Assembly: GCF_905404315.1 (NCBI RefSeq)
Contig: NC_066290.1
Coordinates: forward strand, 11,965,453 to 12,029,452
Length of the DNA: 64,000 bases
Source of the DNA: Leptidea sinapis
Taxonomy: Eukaryota > Arthropoda > Insecta > Lepidoptera > Pieridae
Reading direction: 5' to 3'
In this document: piece after piece, positions 1-10,829 of the stretch
How positions within the stretch are numbered: the stretch's first letter is position 1
Layout: each line of letters opens with the position of its first letter
Program-made: the position numbers and the translations under genes
The notes under the pieces: model-generated
Databases searched by the model: none
Told to the model about the DNA's origin: nothing
Seen by the model: only the letters and a program-made list of their open reading frames with translations

Positions 1-919
1 GTTGTGTATGTACATTATTAGTAGTAACATTATTTCTAATATATAAAATTCTCATGTCGCGGTGTTTGCTGGTGTTAAACTCCTTCGAAACGGCTTGACC
101 GATTCTCATGAAATTTTGAGTGCATATGGGGTAGGTGTGAGGATCGGACATCTATTTTTCATCCCCCTAAATGTTAAGGGTGGTCCACGCCAAATCATAT
201 TTTTTAATTTTTTGACATTATTTTTTAAAAAATACATACAACTTCTCATTTTCACCCATCTACGATCTTGTATTGCGATTTTAATATCGGCAATACAACG
301 TTTGCTGGGTCAGCTAGTAATCCTATAAAAGTAACAATTGGTCAGAGTGAGAGAGGAAGAGCCTGCCTACCGCTGCCGTACACGTGAGAGAAAAGGAAGC
401 CAGACAGAATGGCGCCGTAACGCGTTACGTTACGAATCAGTTTACTATCCCATAAGAACTTATCTCTTCAAAAAATGTGCGTTCAGCAGTAAACAAAAGT
501 ACGTTGGTGACGTGACCTATATTACTAACATATAAAAAATTATCCTTGCATGAGTCATAGTCCTGGCGTGACAAAATCGAAAGTGTTTCTAGCAGGTATG
601 ATTTGACTCGGTTCCAAGATGCCGAGTGCAATAAGAGCATCGCGGGTGCAGTCACACCTTGCTTTAATAGCGCTCAGCCGGTCGGCGACACCCCACGTAA
701 ATCATACCAGGCCAACTTACTCACACCGCGTTTGTCATTATTGGTAAAGTATTTGGCATTCCGTCTAGCCGCTGATATTTCTGTTGCATAAACAAGGCTA
801 TTTTTGCGCGGGTGAATAACGATTCCGAAACCACTTGCGTAGGCCATAGCTGAATAAGTACGTATTTATATTTACGCCAAAGATAACATATTTCTCGTAA
901 CAAACAGTTTTTTACCAGT
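1..919 (+). repeat. Direct duplication, copy 1
   Basis: By eye identical to 2753-3671, offset 2752 bp. It starts at the window edge, so the left limit is unknown. It contains a Helitron (35-317) and about 600 bp of otherwise unrecognised sequence. Identity stops just after CCAGT, which in copy 2 is the first five bases of repeat A. Confidence 0.95.
35..317 (+). mobile_element. Non-autonomous Helitron
   Basis: 5' end TCTAATATATAAAATTCTC. The 3' end has an AACGTTTGC-type stem, then GGGTCAG and CTAG followed by T, as expected for Helitrons (TC...CTRR inserted between A and T). The body has the family text ACGGCTTGACCGATTCTCATG. The 5' flank is T rather than A, so that border is approximate. Confidence 0.65.
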
Positions 920-1533
920 ACTAACGACCGTTTTCAATAACCTATTTATCTTTAGTTTTACGCTTACTTACATTTCAATGAACTATCAACGGTTAGCATT
1001 ACACTATAACTATATTGGACATAACCTATGGATAAATAAGATCTTGACATTAAACGGTGATAGCAATGTATCCGTAACTAGAGATACGTTATTGAAAACG
1101 GCCGTAAGTGTTGTTGCAATATGTTTGTGCCCTGTGGTAAAAAATATATTTCTATCTCTAAGATTGAAAGAATCATTAGCTAATATTCTGTGACTATTCT
1201 AGTGGCAAGTTACATACATGTTTTAAAGTGTTTTCGGTAAACGAAAGAAATATATTAAAGCTACATCTGCAAAGGTATACTATGGAAGAGCAGATTATAT
1301 AGAAGATAATAATGCATGGTTGTTGACTGGTTCTGCGTAGGCCACCCAACATTGCTTATTAAGTGGGCTAAACAATTTTGTTACTACATGAATTAAAAGA
1401 TGGGCTGGGAGTTTCTTATCACTTCTAGTCCCCATGTCAAAGCCCCATTATGAACTAATTTAACTTAATGACGTTTACCAAGTGTTGCTGGAATATGTTA
1501 GTGTCACTCCGTATGGTAAATAAATATATTTTA
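920..1533. other. No gene seen; weak LINE 3'-UTR similarity
   Basis: AT-rich. Around 1280-1415 the order GCAGATTATATAGA ... AAAAGATGGGCTGGGAGTTT recalls a dispersed LINE 3' UTR; a shorter relative lies at 42770-42870. Nothing else recognised. Confidence 0.4.
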
Positions 1534-1818
1534 CTAGCTGACCCGGCAAACGTTGTTTTGCCATATAAATTGTATTGATCTTTTCCTTGCTAGTTGATAA
1601 GAGATGGCGCTAGTTGTATTCATTAGTAACAATCACACTTCTTTTATATTTTGTATAATTCACACTATAGTTTTATAATTTATAGCCTATATGTTATTCT
1701 GGTGTGTAAGCTATATTATTGTAAAGTTTCATCAAAATCCATTCAGTAGATTTTGCGTTAAATTAGTTCAAACATACATCCAGACATACAAACTTACACA
1801 TTTATAATATTAGTAGGA
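1534..1818 (-). mobile_element. Non-autonomous Helitron, complete ends
   Basis: Read on the minus strand it starts TCCTACTAATATTATAAATG and ends GGCAAAACAACGTTTGCC (hairpin), GGGTCAGCTAG. The flanks are A before TC and T after CTAG, the canonical Helitron insertion site. 285 bp, no coding capacity. Confidence 0.8.
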
Positions 1819-2210
1819 TTCTAAAATAACAAAAAAGTGATAAAAAATCTTTACTAAACAATACATTGGTGGTGTACCTTTGAGCATCAGCAGAGTTAAA
1901 GGACGCGCATGAAAGGATTTATGATCAAGGACGTGAATGCTGTGATGTGGCTTCGCGTAAAATGCCGTATGCCAAGAAGTGGCCCCTGAATTGCTTGAAA
2001 TTGGATCAGAGATCGGACTAGTGCGTAAGCAACATCCGAATTCAGTCCGAGATTTCTAGAACTGTATTTTCACGGATACGAATCGGGCTCTGATCGGACG
2101 TAGTGCGAAAGCGCTCTTGCGTGGTCGTACAAGTAAGCACGAAGTAGGTGTCAAACCCTACGCTAGCGCGCGGCTACTAGATTAATTATTACAGGGTGTT
2201 CCGAAATGAT
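1819..2210. other. No gene seen
   Basis: Moderately GC-rich between 1890 and 2180, with related words such as GATCGGACTAGTGCG and GATCGGACGTAGTGCG. No reading frame or known repeat could be assigned. Confidence 0.4.
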
Positions 2211-2214
2211 ATTA

Positions 2215-2450
2215 AGGAAAATTGATTTATTATTATTTATTTAGGTGAATTATGTATACAAATGATATGAGTTTTCTTTAGTGTTAATTCGCCTCTACAC
2301 GAGGCATCCTCAGGACGTGTTGTCTCGCTAAACTCTGGCACGAGACTATATTTTGACAGACAGATTATAAGACAAATATTGGCGGAATTAACACTAAAGA
2401 AAACTCAAATCATTTGTATAATTATTATGGATTTCCGCAAAGTAACGCCT
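2215..2450. mobile_element. Foldback element, CGAGGCATCCTCAGGA type
   Basis: Inverted arms CAAATGATATGAGTTTTC + TTTAGTGTTAATT on the left and the complement ending near 2425 on the right. The centre contains CGAGGCATCCTCAGGA and a TGGCACGAGAC motif. Same family as 24745-24980, and related to 46240-46450. Confidence 0.6.
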
Positions 2451-2752
2451 ACTTCAATAAATTTTCTGAATTATGTATTTTAATATTAAATTATTTTTCA
2501 TGATCACTGTTAAGTAGCTAAACGCATGCGTTTATTTAATGTTGTTCATTCTAGCACGCTGTATAAAAAACGTATCGGCACGCCCGACTGAAGCGATAAC
2601 TTAAACTAATCTAAGTTGAACTATTTAATATTGAAACCGTTTAAATTGAGAAAATCATAGATTATTACTTAAATTTTATGTATATTAATACGATTATGTA
2701 AGAAAAATATATTTTATTCTTAGTTATAATTCTTGAATATATACATTAGAAT

Positions 2753-3671
2753 GTTGTGTATGTACATTATTAGTAGTAACATTATTTCTAATATATAAAA
2801 TTCTCATGTCGCGGTGTTTGCTGGTGTTAAACTCCTTCGAAACGGCTTGACCGATTCTCATGAAATTTTGAGTGCATATGGGGTAGGTGTGAGGATCGGA
2901 CATCTATTTTTCATCCCCCTAAATGTTAAGGGTGGTCCACGCCAAATCATATTTTTTAATTTTTTGACATTATTTTTTAAAAAATACATACAACTTCTCA
3001 TTTTCACCCATCTACGATCTTGTATTGCGATTTTAATATCGGCAATACAACGTTTGCTGGGTCAGCTAGTAATCCTATAAAAGTAACAATTGGTCAGAGT
3101 GAGAGAGGAAGAGCCTGCCTACCGCTGCCGTACACGTGAGAGAAAAGGAAGCCAGACAGAATGGCGCCGTAACGCGTTACGTTACGAATCAGTTTACTAT
3201 CCCATAAGAACTTATCTCTTCAAAAAATGTGCGTTCAGCAGTAAACAAAAGTACGTTGGTGACGTGACCTATATTACTAACATATAAAAAATTATCCTTG
3301 CATGAGTCATAGTCCTGGCGTGACAAAATCGAAAGTGTTTCTAGCAGGTATGATTTGACTCGGTTCCAAGATGCCGAGTGCAATAAGAGCATCGCGGGTG
3401 CAGTCACACCTTGCTTTAATAGCGCTCAGCCGGTCGGCGACACCCCACGTAAATCATACCAGGCCAACTTACTCACACCGCGTTTGTCATTATTGGTAAA
3501 GTATTTGGCATTCCGTCTAGCCGCTGATATTTCTGTTGCATAAACAAGGCTATTTTTGCGCGGGTGAATAACGATTCCGAAACCACTTGCGTAGGCCATA
3601 GCTGAATAAGTACGTATTTATATTTACGCCAAAGATAACATATTTCTCGTAACAAACAGTTTTTTACCAGT
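2753..3671 (+). repeat. Direct duplication, copy 2
   Basis: Matches bases 1-919 with no difference seen. The right end passes directly into a copy of repeat A (3667 onward), whereas copy 1 continues with unrelated sequence. Confidence 0.95.
2787..3069 (+). mobile_element. Non-autonomous Helitron (duplicated copy)
   Basis: Exact second copy of the 35-317 Helitron, carried by the 2752-bp-offset duplication rather than by a separate insertion. Confidence 0.65.
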
Positions 3672-3985
3672 GCGAGGCTCCTTTGCATAGGATGTCGGCT
3701 AGATTATGGGTACCAAAACGGCGCCTATTTCTAGCGTAATGTGTAAGCATTACTGTGTTTCGGTCTGAATTGCGCCGGAGCTAGTATAATTGCTGGGCAA
3801 ATGAGACTTAACAACTTATGTCTGAAGGTGACGAGCGCAATTATTGTAGTGCCGCTCAGAATTTTTGGCTTTTCAAGAATCCAGAGCGGCACTGCATTGA
3901 AATGGGCAGCGCGTATCTACTACCATCAGCTGAACGTCCTGCTCGTCACATCCCTTATTATCTTAAAAAAAATGTCTTGTAATTA
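3667..3985 (+). repeat. Repeat A, copy 1
   Basis: Starts CCAGTGCGAGGCTCC, contains CGGCTAGATTATGGGTACC, the paired arms GTGCCGCTCA / GAGCGGCAC, and ends near CATCCCTTATTATCTTAAAA. Family consensus start is CCAGTGGGAGGCTCC; the tail is A-rich. Confidence 0.85.
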
Positions 3986-4278
3986 GTGTCGGTCTCAATC
4001 CATACACACCTTGACCTCGTTGTGTTTACGAGCTGTATCGTATAGTTTTACGCTCTTCTTTCTGTCGTTAAATGACAGGTGGAACGCAGCGCATTTATGA
4101 GACATTTAATATATTATGATTCAAGTATTAATCTAAATTAATGCTAAACGAAGGTAATTGCTAATGCTGGGGCACGACATATTTGAACAGCAACTAATAT
4201 TATAATTGAACACATCAATTAATATGATTAATGCGATTTGGTCCGTATAGTAGATAATATTATATATATAGGATAATA

Positions 4279-4638
4279 TCTTATATCTTTAAACGAGCAA
4301 TTCTTGTATATATATATAATCTGAATCTCGGAAACGGCTCCAACGATTTTCATAAAATTAAGTATGCAGGGGATTTTGGGGGTGATAAATCGATCTAGCT
4401 CGGTTTCAATTAAAAAAAAATGGTTTTATCCATGTTTGAATGAGAAACAGCTACAATAACATTAGAATACAAAGGTAAGTTTCGCCACTATATACAAGAC
4501 TATTATAGCTCAGATGGGACATTGGGTGATCCGGAAAGCAGAAGACTCCGGTTCGAATCCAGATGTCCTATTAGTTTTTTTTTTTGTTCAAGTTTTGTAC
4601 ATTCTTAAAAATCCGAGCAAGGCTCGGTCGTCCGGATA
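4279..4638 (+). mobile_element. Helitron-like element carrying a tRNA-like segment
   Basis: A then TCTTATATCTTTAAACGAGC at the start. Near the 3' end is the GC hairpin CCGAGCAAGGCTCGG followed by TCGTCCGGATA. The middle has GGTTCGAATCC, a tRNA B-box-like motif, after AGCTCAGATGGGAC. Highly similar to 14527-14832. The terminus is not CTRR, so Helitron membership is inferred. Confidence 0.5.
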
Positions 4639-4639
4639 T

Positions 4640-5085
4640 TATAGGATTAAGAGATCCAACTCGCCGTCTGATGCCATACTGTAGAACAGCGCTTCATCAA
4701 AATAACGCAAATGTTATGTGTATTAGGGTCTTTAACCACCTTCCAAAGAATATTAGAGAGATGCCTAAAACATTAATGCATAAAAATTAAAATTATGGCT
4801 AATAGATAAATGCTTTTACAGTTTAAAAGAATTCTTTAGCCAAAAATAATAGTATTTAAATGTTATTTTTTGAGAGGTACCTACAAACTAATGTTTATTT
4901 TATATTATATTATAATTAAAACTATGTAATGTTTATTAGTGACGTATAAATATAAAAATTCGAATATTGACAATCAAATATTTGTATGCCGATATATTGG
5001 TGAATTGTGCTGTACAACAATTAATTGTTAACAACTATGTTACCACGATTCATACAAATAAATCATTTCATTTCATATAGTAGAA
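4640..5085 (+). mobile_element. LINE C-terminus and 3' UTR fragment
   Basis: Frame reads RTALHQNNANVMCIRVFNHLPKNI... then a stop, typical of the last ~40 residues of CR1/jockey-group LINE ORF2 ((I)KLYN-LP motif). The tail is AT-rich and ends in AATAAATCATTTCATTTCAT. No domain upstream, so a 5'-truncated insertion. Confidence 0.6.
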
Positions 5086-5104
5086 TATAATATAGTATAC
5101 TAGC

Positions 5105-5340
5105 TGTTTCGCCTGATTCCTGCCGCCGAATTCCACCTTCGCACAACACACCACAAATTAGGATATCATCCCCACCGTATGGATGTGTGGCGGTCCTCCA
5201 CAGTGCGGTTTTACTACAAAGATGTGGATTGAGCTTCCTTGTGCGGTGTTTCCGGGACGATACGACATGGGTACCTTCAAAAAGAATGCGTACACTTTAC
5301 TAAAATGCCGGCGACTCTCTTGTGACTCCTCTGGTGTTTT
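5105..5340 (+). mobile_element. LINE ORF2 C-terminal fragment
   Basis: Plus frames give PAAEFHLRTTHH, GYHPHRMDVWRSSTVRF, then with shifts ...GTFKK. Same LINE family as the minus-strand copy at 16400-17005. Repeat A copy 2 follows directly. Confidence 0.65.
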
Positions 5341-5646
5341 TTTTTTTTAATGATAATAAGGGACGAGACGAGCAGGACGTTCAGCTGATAGTAATTGATA
5401 CGCCCTGCCCATTACAATGCAGTGCCGCTCAGGATTCTTGAAAAACTCAAAAATTCTGAGCGGCACCACAATTGCGCTCGTCACCTTGAGACATAAGATG
5501 TTAAGTCTCATTTGCTATTTCACTAGCTACGGCGCCCTTCAGACGGAAACACAGTAATGCTTACACATTACTGCTTCACGGCAGATATAGGCACCGTTGT
5601 GGTACCCATAAACTAGCCGACATCATGTGCAAAGGAGCCTCCCACT
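5337..5646 (-). repeat. Repeat A, copy 2
   Basis: Minus orientation: poly-T, ATAAGGGACGAGACGAGCAG at the left and GGAGCCTCCCACTGG at the right. The internal arms AGTGCCGCTCA / TGAGCGGCAC are well preserved. Confidence 0.88.
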
Positions 5647-5939
5647 GGTTATCAACAAAGTCTTTAAAAGTTTACCAATTGCCCCCTCCCCCATTTCTAA
5701 ATAAAAGCGGGGGCACTTGATAGTTGTAAGCTCTGTCCCCCATATTCAAATTTTCTACTGTAAATCTCACTTGATTTCTGCAGCTAATGTTACAATTTAT
5801 AGTTACAATTTGAGAACGGAATACTTTATTTATTATTATTATTTAACAATGGCTGGTCCATGCGTCAACTCGTGAACAGGTGCTGCTTGTGGTGCCAGGT
5901 CGATCTGTTATAGCTAATAAATCATTGTTTTTGTTGGAT

Positions 5940-6362
5940 GCAATGACTAATTGTGACAGTAATCACGACCATCATGTTCACGAAGCATCCTTACACAAAC
6001 AATGAATTCAAGCTCTAAAGATTGATGCATCCAATATACGATAATTTATATTTATACAGTTAATTCTTTAATCCTTTTTATAAAATATTTGGTATTATTT
6101 AAACACGACTCATATTGGGTTCAGCACCTTACAAACAAATTTGTTATGTAAGTATATTATAGCCATTGTAAAATACTCTATTTGATTGAAAGGAGTGGCC
6201 GTTGAGTTTCTTATATAAGTATATGTTTTTCTCACGAGCTCAATTTTTTACGAACATATGGTAAATTCAGTAATTTAAAAGAAATATTTTTAGTGACGAT
6301 TCAAAAGCGCTTATTTCAATCCTAATTGACTAAAGTTTATTTGACTTTGACTTTGAAATAAA
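5940..6362 (+). mobile_element. LINE 3' UTR fragment
   Basis: Shares AGTAATCACGACCAT...TGTTCACGAAGCATC with the reverse-oriented copy at 44985-45245. It shares the stretch from CACCTTACAAACAAATTTG to GATTCAAAAG with 20335-20580. Ends in repeated TTGACTTTGAC, a LINE-type tail. No coding part. Confidence 0.55.
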
Positions 6363-6476
6363 TTTAATCCGTATAGGCGTAGCAAGTGCTATTTTTTATC
6401 AGTAAGTGATAATATAAAATTGATTGGTATATTTTTCTATCGTGTGTTTTCAAATAATGCATCGGCTCCGGTATTA

Positions 6477-6856
6477 TCTATATATATAAAAATGAATTGC
6501 TGTTCGTTGGTCTCGCTAAAACTCGAGAACGGCAGGGAAGGTTTAAAAGGTTTGCATAAACATGAAAATCCCCGTTTTTATAAAACGTGTTTTATGTATT
6601 ATGTTAAAAACAACAATTTTGATTTTCCTCCGACGTGAACCCCGTCGTTCAGAAATCGAATAAAAATAATAGTTTAAAAGGAATAACTAATTAGAATTTT
6701 TATATCTATCTAACTTTCTGAGGAGGTAAAAAATATACTTCCTTAAAACACGGGTAATAACACTTAAAAAAATGATTCCTTTTGTTTGTTTTAAGTTTAT
6801 TTTTAAGGTCTTTTACTTATCGATTGAGGCAGTACGAAGTCTGCCGGGTCAGCTAG
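6477..6856 (+). mobile_element. Non-autonomous Helitron, complete ends
   Basis: A|TCTATATATATAAAAATG at the start and GGCAG...CTGCC hairpin, GGGTCAGCTAG|T at the end. 380 bp. Same subfamily, opposite strand, as the outer element at 57033-58196. Confidence 0.8.
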
Positions 6857-7052
6857 TTAAGAATAATAATATCACAAAACTTAACAAATATTACACAAAG
6901 AAAAATAAAAATTCAAAGCATGCCCATAAAATACAATTGTCAAAACCATGTCTCTTAAAAACCATCTGAAGTATTGAGCGTTCGAGTTATATGGCCTACT
7001 CAATAGATCTAAAATGAACTAAACCCAATAATTAAACTTATAATCGAATTGC

Positions 7053-7335
7053 AGGAGGCTTCTTTGCACCGAATGCCAGCTAGATTATGGGTACCACAAC
7101 GGCGCCTATTTCTGCCGTGAACCAGTAATGTGTAAACATTGTCTGAAAGGCGCCGTAGCTAGTGAAATCACTGGGCAAATGAGACTTAACATCTTATGTC
7201 ACAAGGTGACGAGCGCAATTGTTTTTGGGTTTTTCAAGACTCCTGAGCGGCACTGCATTGTAATGGGCAAGTTGTATCAATTACCATCAGATGAACGTCA
7301 TGCTCGTCACGTCCCGTATTGGCATATAAAAATAC
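7053..7335 (+). repeat. Repeat A, copy 3
   Basis: Begins GGAGGCTTCTTTGCACC, has CAGCTAGATTATGGGTACC, and ends TCACGTCCCGTATTGGCATA. The first arm of the internal hairpin is deleted in this copy. Confidence 0.8.
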
Positions 7336-7967
7336 CTATTCCTTATTTAGAGACTTGTATACGAGGAACAACATCTGTGCATCATTTCTAGTTCTAAATC
7401 ATTTACATGAGTGTACTTGGCATTCAATAACAGTATTAGATGCTCGCAGATAAACAAAATACCTTATGTATCCACGGACTAGTAAAAAAATAAGGACTCC
7501 GTGTCACCTTACACAACAGTGTAGCACCAAAACAAGCCGATCAACGTGTAAATACATAGCACCACGCACACACTTACAATACATCAGGCCGATAGGCGGC
7601 CATTATGAGAATTGTCATCGTCTGTGACAGATCAGTTTGCGTCTCAATAAAATATTTTAAAAATGGCGTCGTGCGTTGTAAAAAGTATATAAACGATACT
7701 TTATAAGTATTTGTGGCCATATATGATTATTTAAGGGAGAAAAAATTGTGTAACTAGTATCCCCCGTAACCGCACACACACTAGCATAACCTTCTTTTGT
7801 TACTCGTCTGTGTATGGATCATCTATGTATACTAATAAATGGAGTGCCGTTGTATTCCTTCTGTCATACTGCGAAAACTACTGAACCGATCGGAATAATT
7901 CTTATACCATAAGATGTAGCGTGTTTCGGAGATTTTAGTATGTTTGTTGGTGATTATCTATACCTAT
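7336..7967. other. No gene seen
   Basis: AT-rich non-coding sequence. From about 7830 the words GGAGTGCCGTTG...AAAACTACTGAACCGATCGG resemble the 5' part of a Helitron family, but its ends cannot be placed. Confidence 0.35.
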
Positions 7968-7975
7968 CCAGAACC

Positions 7976-8407
7976 CTTAGATTAAGGATTGGCCTCCACT
8001 GCGTTACAACTAGATACCGCACTACATAAGAATAGTGGCTTTTTTATTGCGCCAACTATTAGATGCTTGTGTGCGTGGCATCTTGACACTCAATGGCATT
8101 TTCCAAATGATGTAAGATACGCTTCGTGTTATTTTACATTAAAATTAATAAAATGCAAAATTATTACTTATGATATGTGAACCCAGTGACTTTATTATTT
8201 CTTGTAGTATTATTTTTACAAAGTTGTACCACGCAACCTGGCATTTAGTTTCAATTATTAGCAAAGTTTAACAGAACAGGCACGTTAACGTCACACATTG
8301 TTCGAGACTGGCTCGAATACTTTTGGGCGTAGTATTAGTTGCCACACTTTGCGTCTCCGCCTGCGGTATCTAGTTGGTGCGCAGCGGAGACTCATCCTTA
8401 ATCTAAT
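7976..8407. mobile_element. MITE with ~45-bp TIRs, hAT-like
   Basis: Terminal inverted repeats begin TTAGATTAAGGAT and end ACTAGATACCGCA on both sides (7977-8021 and 8362-8406). The flanks CCAGAACC (7968-7975) and CCGGAACC (8408-8415) match at 7 of 8 positions, an 8-bp target duplication as in hAT elements. No transposase. Confidence 0.7.
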
Positions 8408-8489
8408 CCGGAACCTATATATTTTTGACTTAGAAATACCTATATACTCGCACTAGAAATAATTCAGTCAATGACAATTCAATTTTTTT

Positions 8490-8790
8490 ATTTTTTTTTT
8501 TATGAAAATAAGGGACGAGACGATCAGGACGTTCAACTGATGGTAATTGATACGCCCCACCCATTACAATAATTCTTGAAAAACCCACAAATTCTGCGGC
8601 ACTACAATTGCATTTGTCACCTTGAGGGAGGATGTTAAGTCTCATTTGCCCAGTAATTTCACTAGCTACGGCGCCCTACTGACCGAAACACTATAATGTT
8701 TACACATTTCTGCTTCACGGCAGAAATAGGCACCGTTGTGGTACTCATAATCTAGCCGACTTCCTGTGCAGAGGAGCGTCCCACTGGTAA
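8490..8790 (-). repeat. Repeat A, copy 4
   Basis: Poly-T then ATGAAAATAAGGGACGAGAC; ends GGAGCGTCCCACTGG. A shortened internal hairpin. A Helitron 3' end remnant (GGCAAAACAACGTTTGCC then GTGTCAG) follows at 8822-8848. Confidence 0.85.
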
Positions 8791-9073
8791 AACAACGAGC
8801 CGGCGCAGGGTACTTATTTACATGGCAAAACAACGTTTGCCGTGTCAGCACTTGTTCACGATAAAAGTGGTCGCATGTGATAACCTAGCCCATTCCATAT
8901 AGGACGAGCATTTAACTGTCGGCTATAAACTGTTCAATACTGGTTGTAACAGCCAATCCCCGTGATATAAACGTAAATCATAACAGTTGTTACGGGCGCG
9001 TAAATATAAGAATACCATTTGAATAACGAAATGACATTGGTTACGACCTTACACTAACGATACACTATTAACG

Positions 9074-9216
9074 ATTTTTATGAAAATAAGGGACCAGTGA
9101 AAATACCAGGATTCTTGAAAAACCCAGAAAATCTGAGCTGCAAGACAATTGCGCTTGTCATATTGAGACATAAGATGTTAAGTCTCATTTGCCCAGTAAT
9201 TTCACTAACTACTAGA
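9074..9216 (-). repeat. Repeat A, copy 5 (partial)
   Basis: TATGAAAATAAGGGAC, then a deletion, then GGATTCTTGAAAAACCC ... AGTCTCATTTGCCCAG and loss of the 5' third. Clearly the same family but truncated. Confidence 0.75.
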
Positions 9217-9275
9217 TAGAATAATAGAAGTTCAATACAGATACCAAACTAAGTGAACTTTAATACTAGATTTAA

Positions 9276-9461
9276 TCTTAATATATATAAATTACGTGAC
9301 ACGTTGTTTGTCCGCGATGGACTCCTAAACTAATGAACGGATTTAAATGAGGATTACTTCATCGAGTGCAATTTAGTCCAACTTGAGAGATAGGATAGTT
9401 TTTATATCGATTTGAGACCCATAATTATTTTTATTTCCAATATTTGTTTTGTTAGGACATA
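9276..9461 (+). mobile_element. Helitron 5' portion
   Basis: A|TCTTAATATATATAAATTACG start, with the text GACACGTTGTTTGTCCGCG shared with 22114 onward. Its own 3' end is missing, apparently replaced by a second Helitron starting at 9462. Confidence 0.6.
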
Positions 9462-9613
9462 TCTTTATATATATATTTCTTGTGTGCGTGTGTATGTCAC
9501 TGAACTCCATATTTGACAAAGTAATTCTTGGTTTTATGAAATATTATTGATAAATTCATAAAACACAGTATTTTATTTATTATGCACAGAACAACGTCTG
9601 GCGGGTCAGCTAG
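9462..9613 (+). mobile_element. Helitron, possibly inserted into the preceding one
   Basis: A|TCTTTATATATATATTTCTT start, same as the element at 48769. End ACGTCTGGCGGGTCAGCTAG followed by T. The two adjacent 5' signatures suggest a Helitron within a Helitron. Confidence 0.6.
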
Positions 9614-9639
9614 TGGTTTATATTAATTTAGGTTCTTAT

Positions 9640-9840
9640 TAATGCATTGCCCAATTGCATATATGTGTGCACGACACAGGTTGGTTATCGCCACACAAGA
9701 CAGAACGATGATCTGGTCAAGAACGCCGGAATACGTTGGATGAGGGTAGCACATGAACGTCATGGAGATCTGTCGGGGAGGCCTTTGTCCGGCAGTGAAC
9801 CTCTTACGGTTGATATGAAGATAGATTTGTCAACTGAAGA
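9640..9840 (+). mobile_element. RTE-type LINE C-terminal fragment
   Basis: Plus frames read NAGIRWMRVAHERH and, after a shift, WRSVGEAFVRQ then stop. This matches the W..VA.DR..W..L.EAFV.Q ending of RTE-like ORF2 proteins. About 60 codons, frameshifted. Confidence 0.5.
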
Positions 9841-10050
9841 TTGTAATCTGGTCACACAAATTGCGATTCAAAGATATTTTATTTATTTATTTATAACTAT
9901 CACGGTGCATTTATAACTGAATATGCCGTAAATAATGCTAATAGCATTAGAATATTTTAAAATGGGTCAAAGTCGGATGTGCGTCGTAATCAAATGTCCC
10001 CTATAGCAGCTTAGTTACACAATGCTGGAGCTCGGCTTCTGGGAATAATA
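9841..10050. other. No gene seen
   Basis: AT-rich spacer between the LINE fragment and the coding-like relic. A short open stretch continues in the relic's frame from a TAG at about 10010 to the ATG at 10051. Confidence 0.3.
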
Positions 10051-10386
10051 ATGCGTTGTTTGCGATTCCTCAAACAAGCATTCCGATCTTATGTACGACA
10101 GAATTACCTACCACCCAAACGCCGACGCCGAACGCATAAATAGAATCATATTCTCAGATGGAAATTCGAAATTTACTCTAGGACCGCCGTCACGAAAGAC
10201 GTGAAAATCTCCGCAGTCCGGCCTATTTACGATCGGACAAAGCATGACGTCATCCCCGAAATATGAAACGCCGCAATCTTTGATTATAACATACTCGACG
10301 ACGGCGAAAAATTTAAAATTTCAGTTATAAATGCGTTCTCGCCGAGTATAGATCAATGTTATAGGACAAGGCACAATAAAGTCTGA
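10051..10386 (+). pseudogene. Unidentified coding-like relic with two in-frame stops
   Basis: A 112-codon frame starts at ATG 10051, with stops only at codon 31 (TAG, 10141) and codon 72 (TGA, 10264) before the terminal TGA. It begins MRCLRFLKQAFRSYV, has a basic patch PPKRRRRTHK, and later reads NILDDGEKFKISVINAF. Codon third positions are noticeably richer in G/C than the surroundings and CpG is frequent, as expected of an old coding sequence. I do not recognise the family. It could be a gene exon, a captured foreign sequence or part of a transposon. It is not similar to any other repeat in the window. Confidence 0.35.
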
Positions 10387-10646
10387 ACTCGTAAAGCTCA
10401 ATAACGACTGACAGTTGGGAATAAAGTAAATAATGTTTAACGAAGACACTACAAAAACATGCACGTAACTTTTCACTAGAATAGACACAGAATATTAGGT
10501 AACGCTTATATTGCATCATAAATATTGCAATTTCGTGCCAAAATAACTTTATTTGTGCCAAAATTTACTCACTTTTCCAACACGAACAGAAAATATTATC
10601 CAACTTACGCTTCTTTCAATCTCAGAGATAGAAATATATTTTTTTA

Positions 10647-10829
10647 GGTCTGAAAAAATGGCGACGTAAATTTGCGAAATTGAAAAAAAAAACACCGAAA
10701 TTTGTTGCTTTTTTGTTGCTAAAATATCGGTTAGAGCAAAAAAAAACATATTTTTTAGCAACTAATTAGCAACAAATTTCGGTGTTTTTTTTCAATTTCG
10801 CTAAATTTACGTCGCCATTTTTTTTGACC
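10647..10829. mobile_element. Foldback MITE with TTA target duplication
   Basis: Nearly perfect inverted arms (10647-10723 and 10757-10829) beginning GGTCTGAAAAAATGGCG and ending CGCCATTTTTTTTGACC. TTA flanks both sides (10644-10646, 10830-10832), the PIF/Harbinger target size. 183 bp, no coding capacity. Confidence 0.7.

Noticed and set aside
62..903. Small open frames conserved between the two duplication copies
   Set aside because: Identity comes from the exact DNA duplication; the first frame is Helitron sequence, the others have no protein-like features.
4505..4580. Possible functional tRNA (AGCTCAGATGGGAC ... GGTTCGAATCC)
   Set aside because: No 7-bp acceptor stem and the same sequence recurs at 14700-14770 within a repeat.
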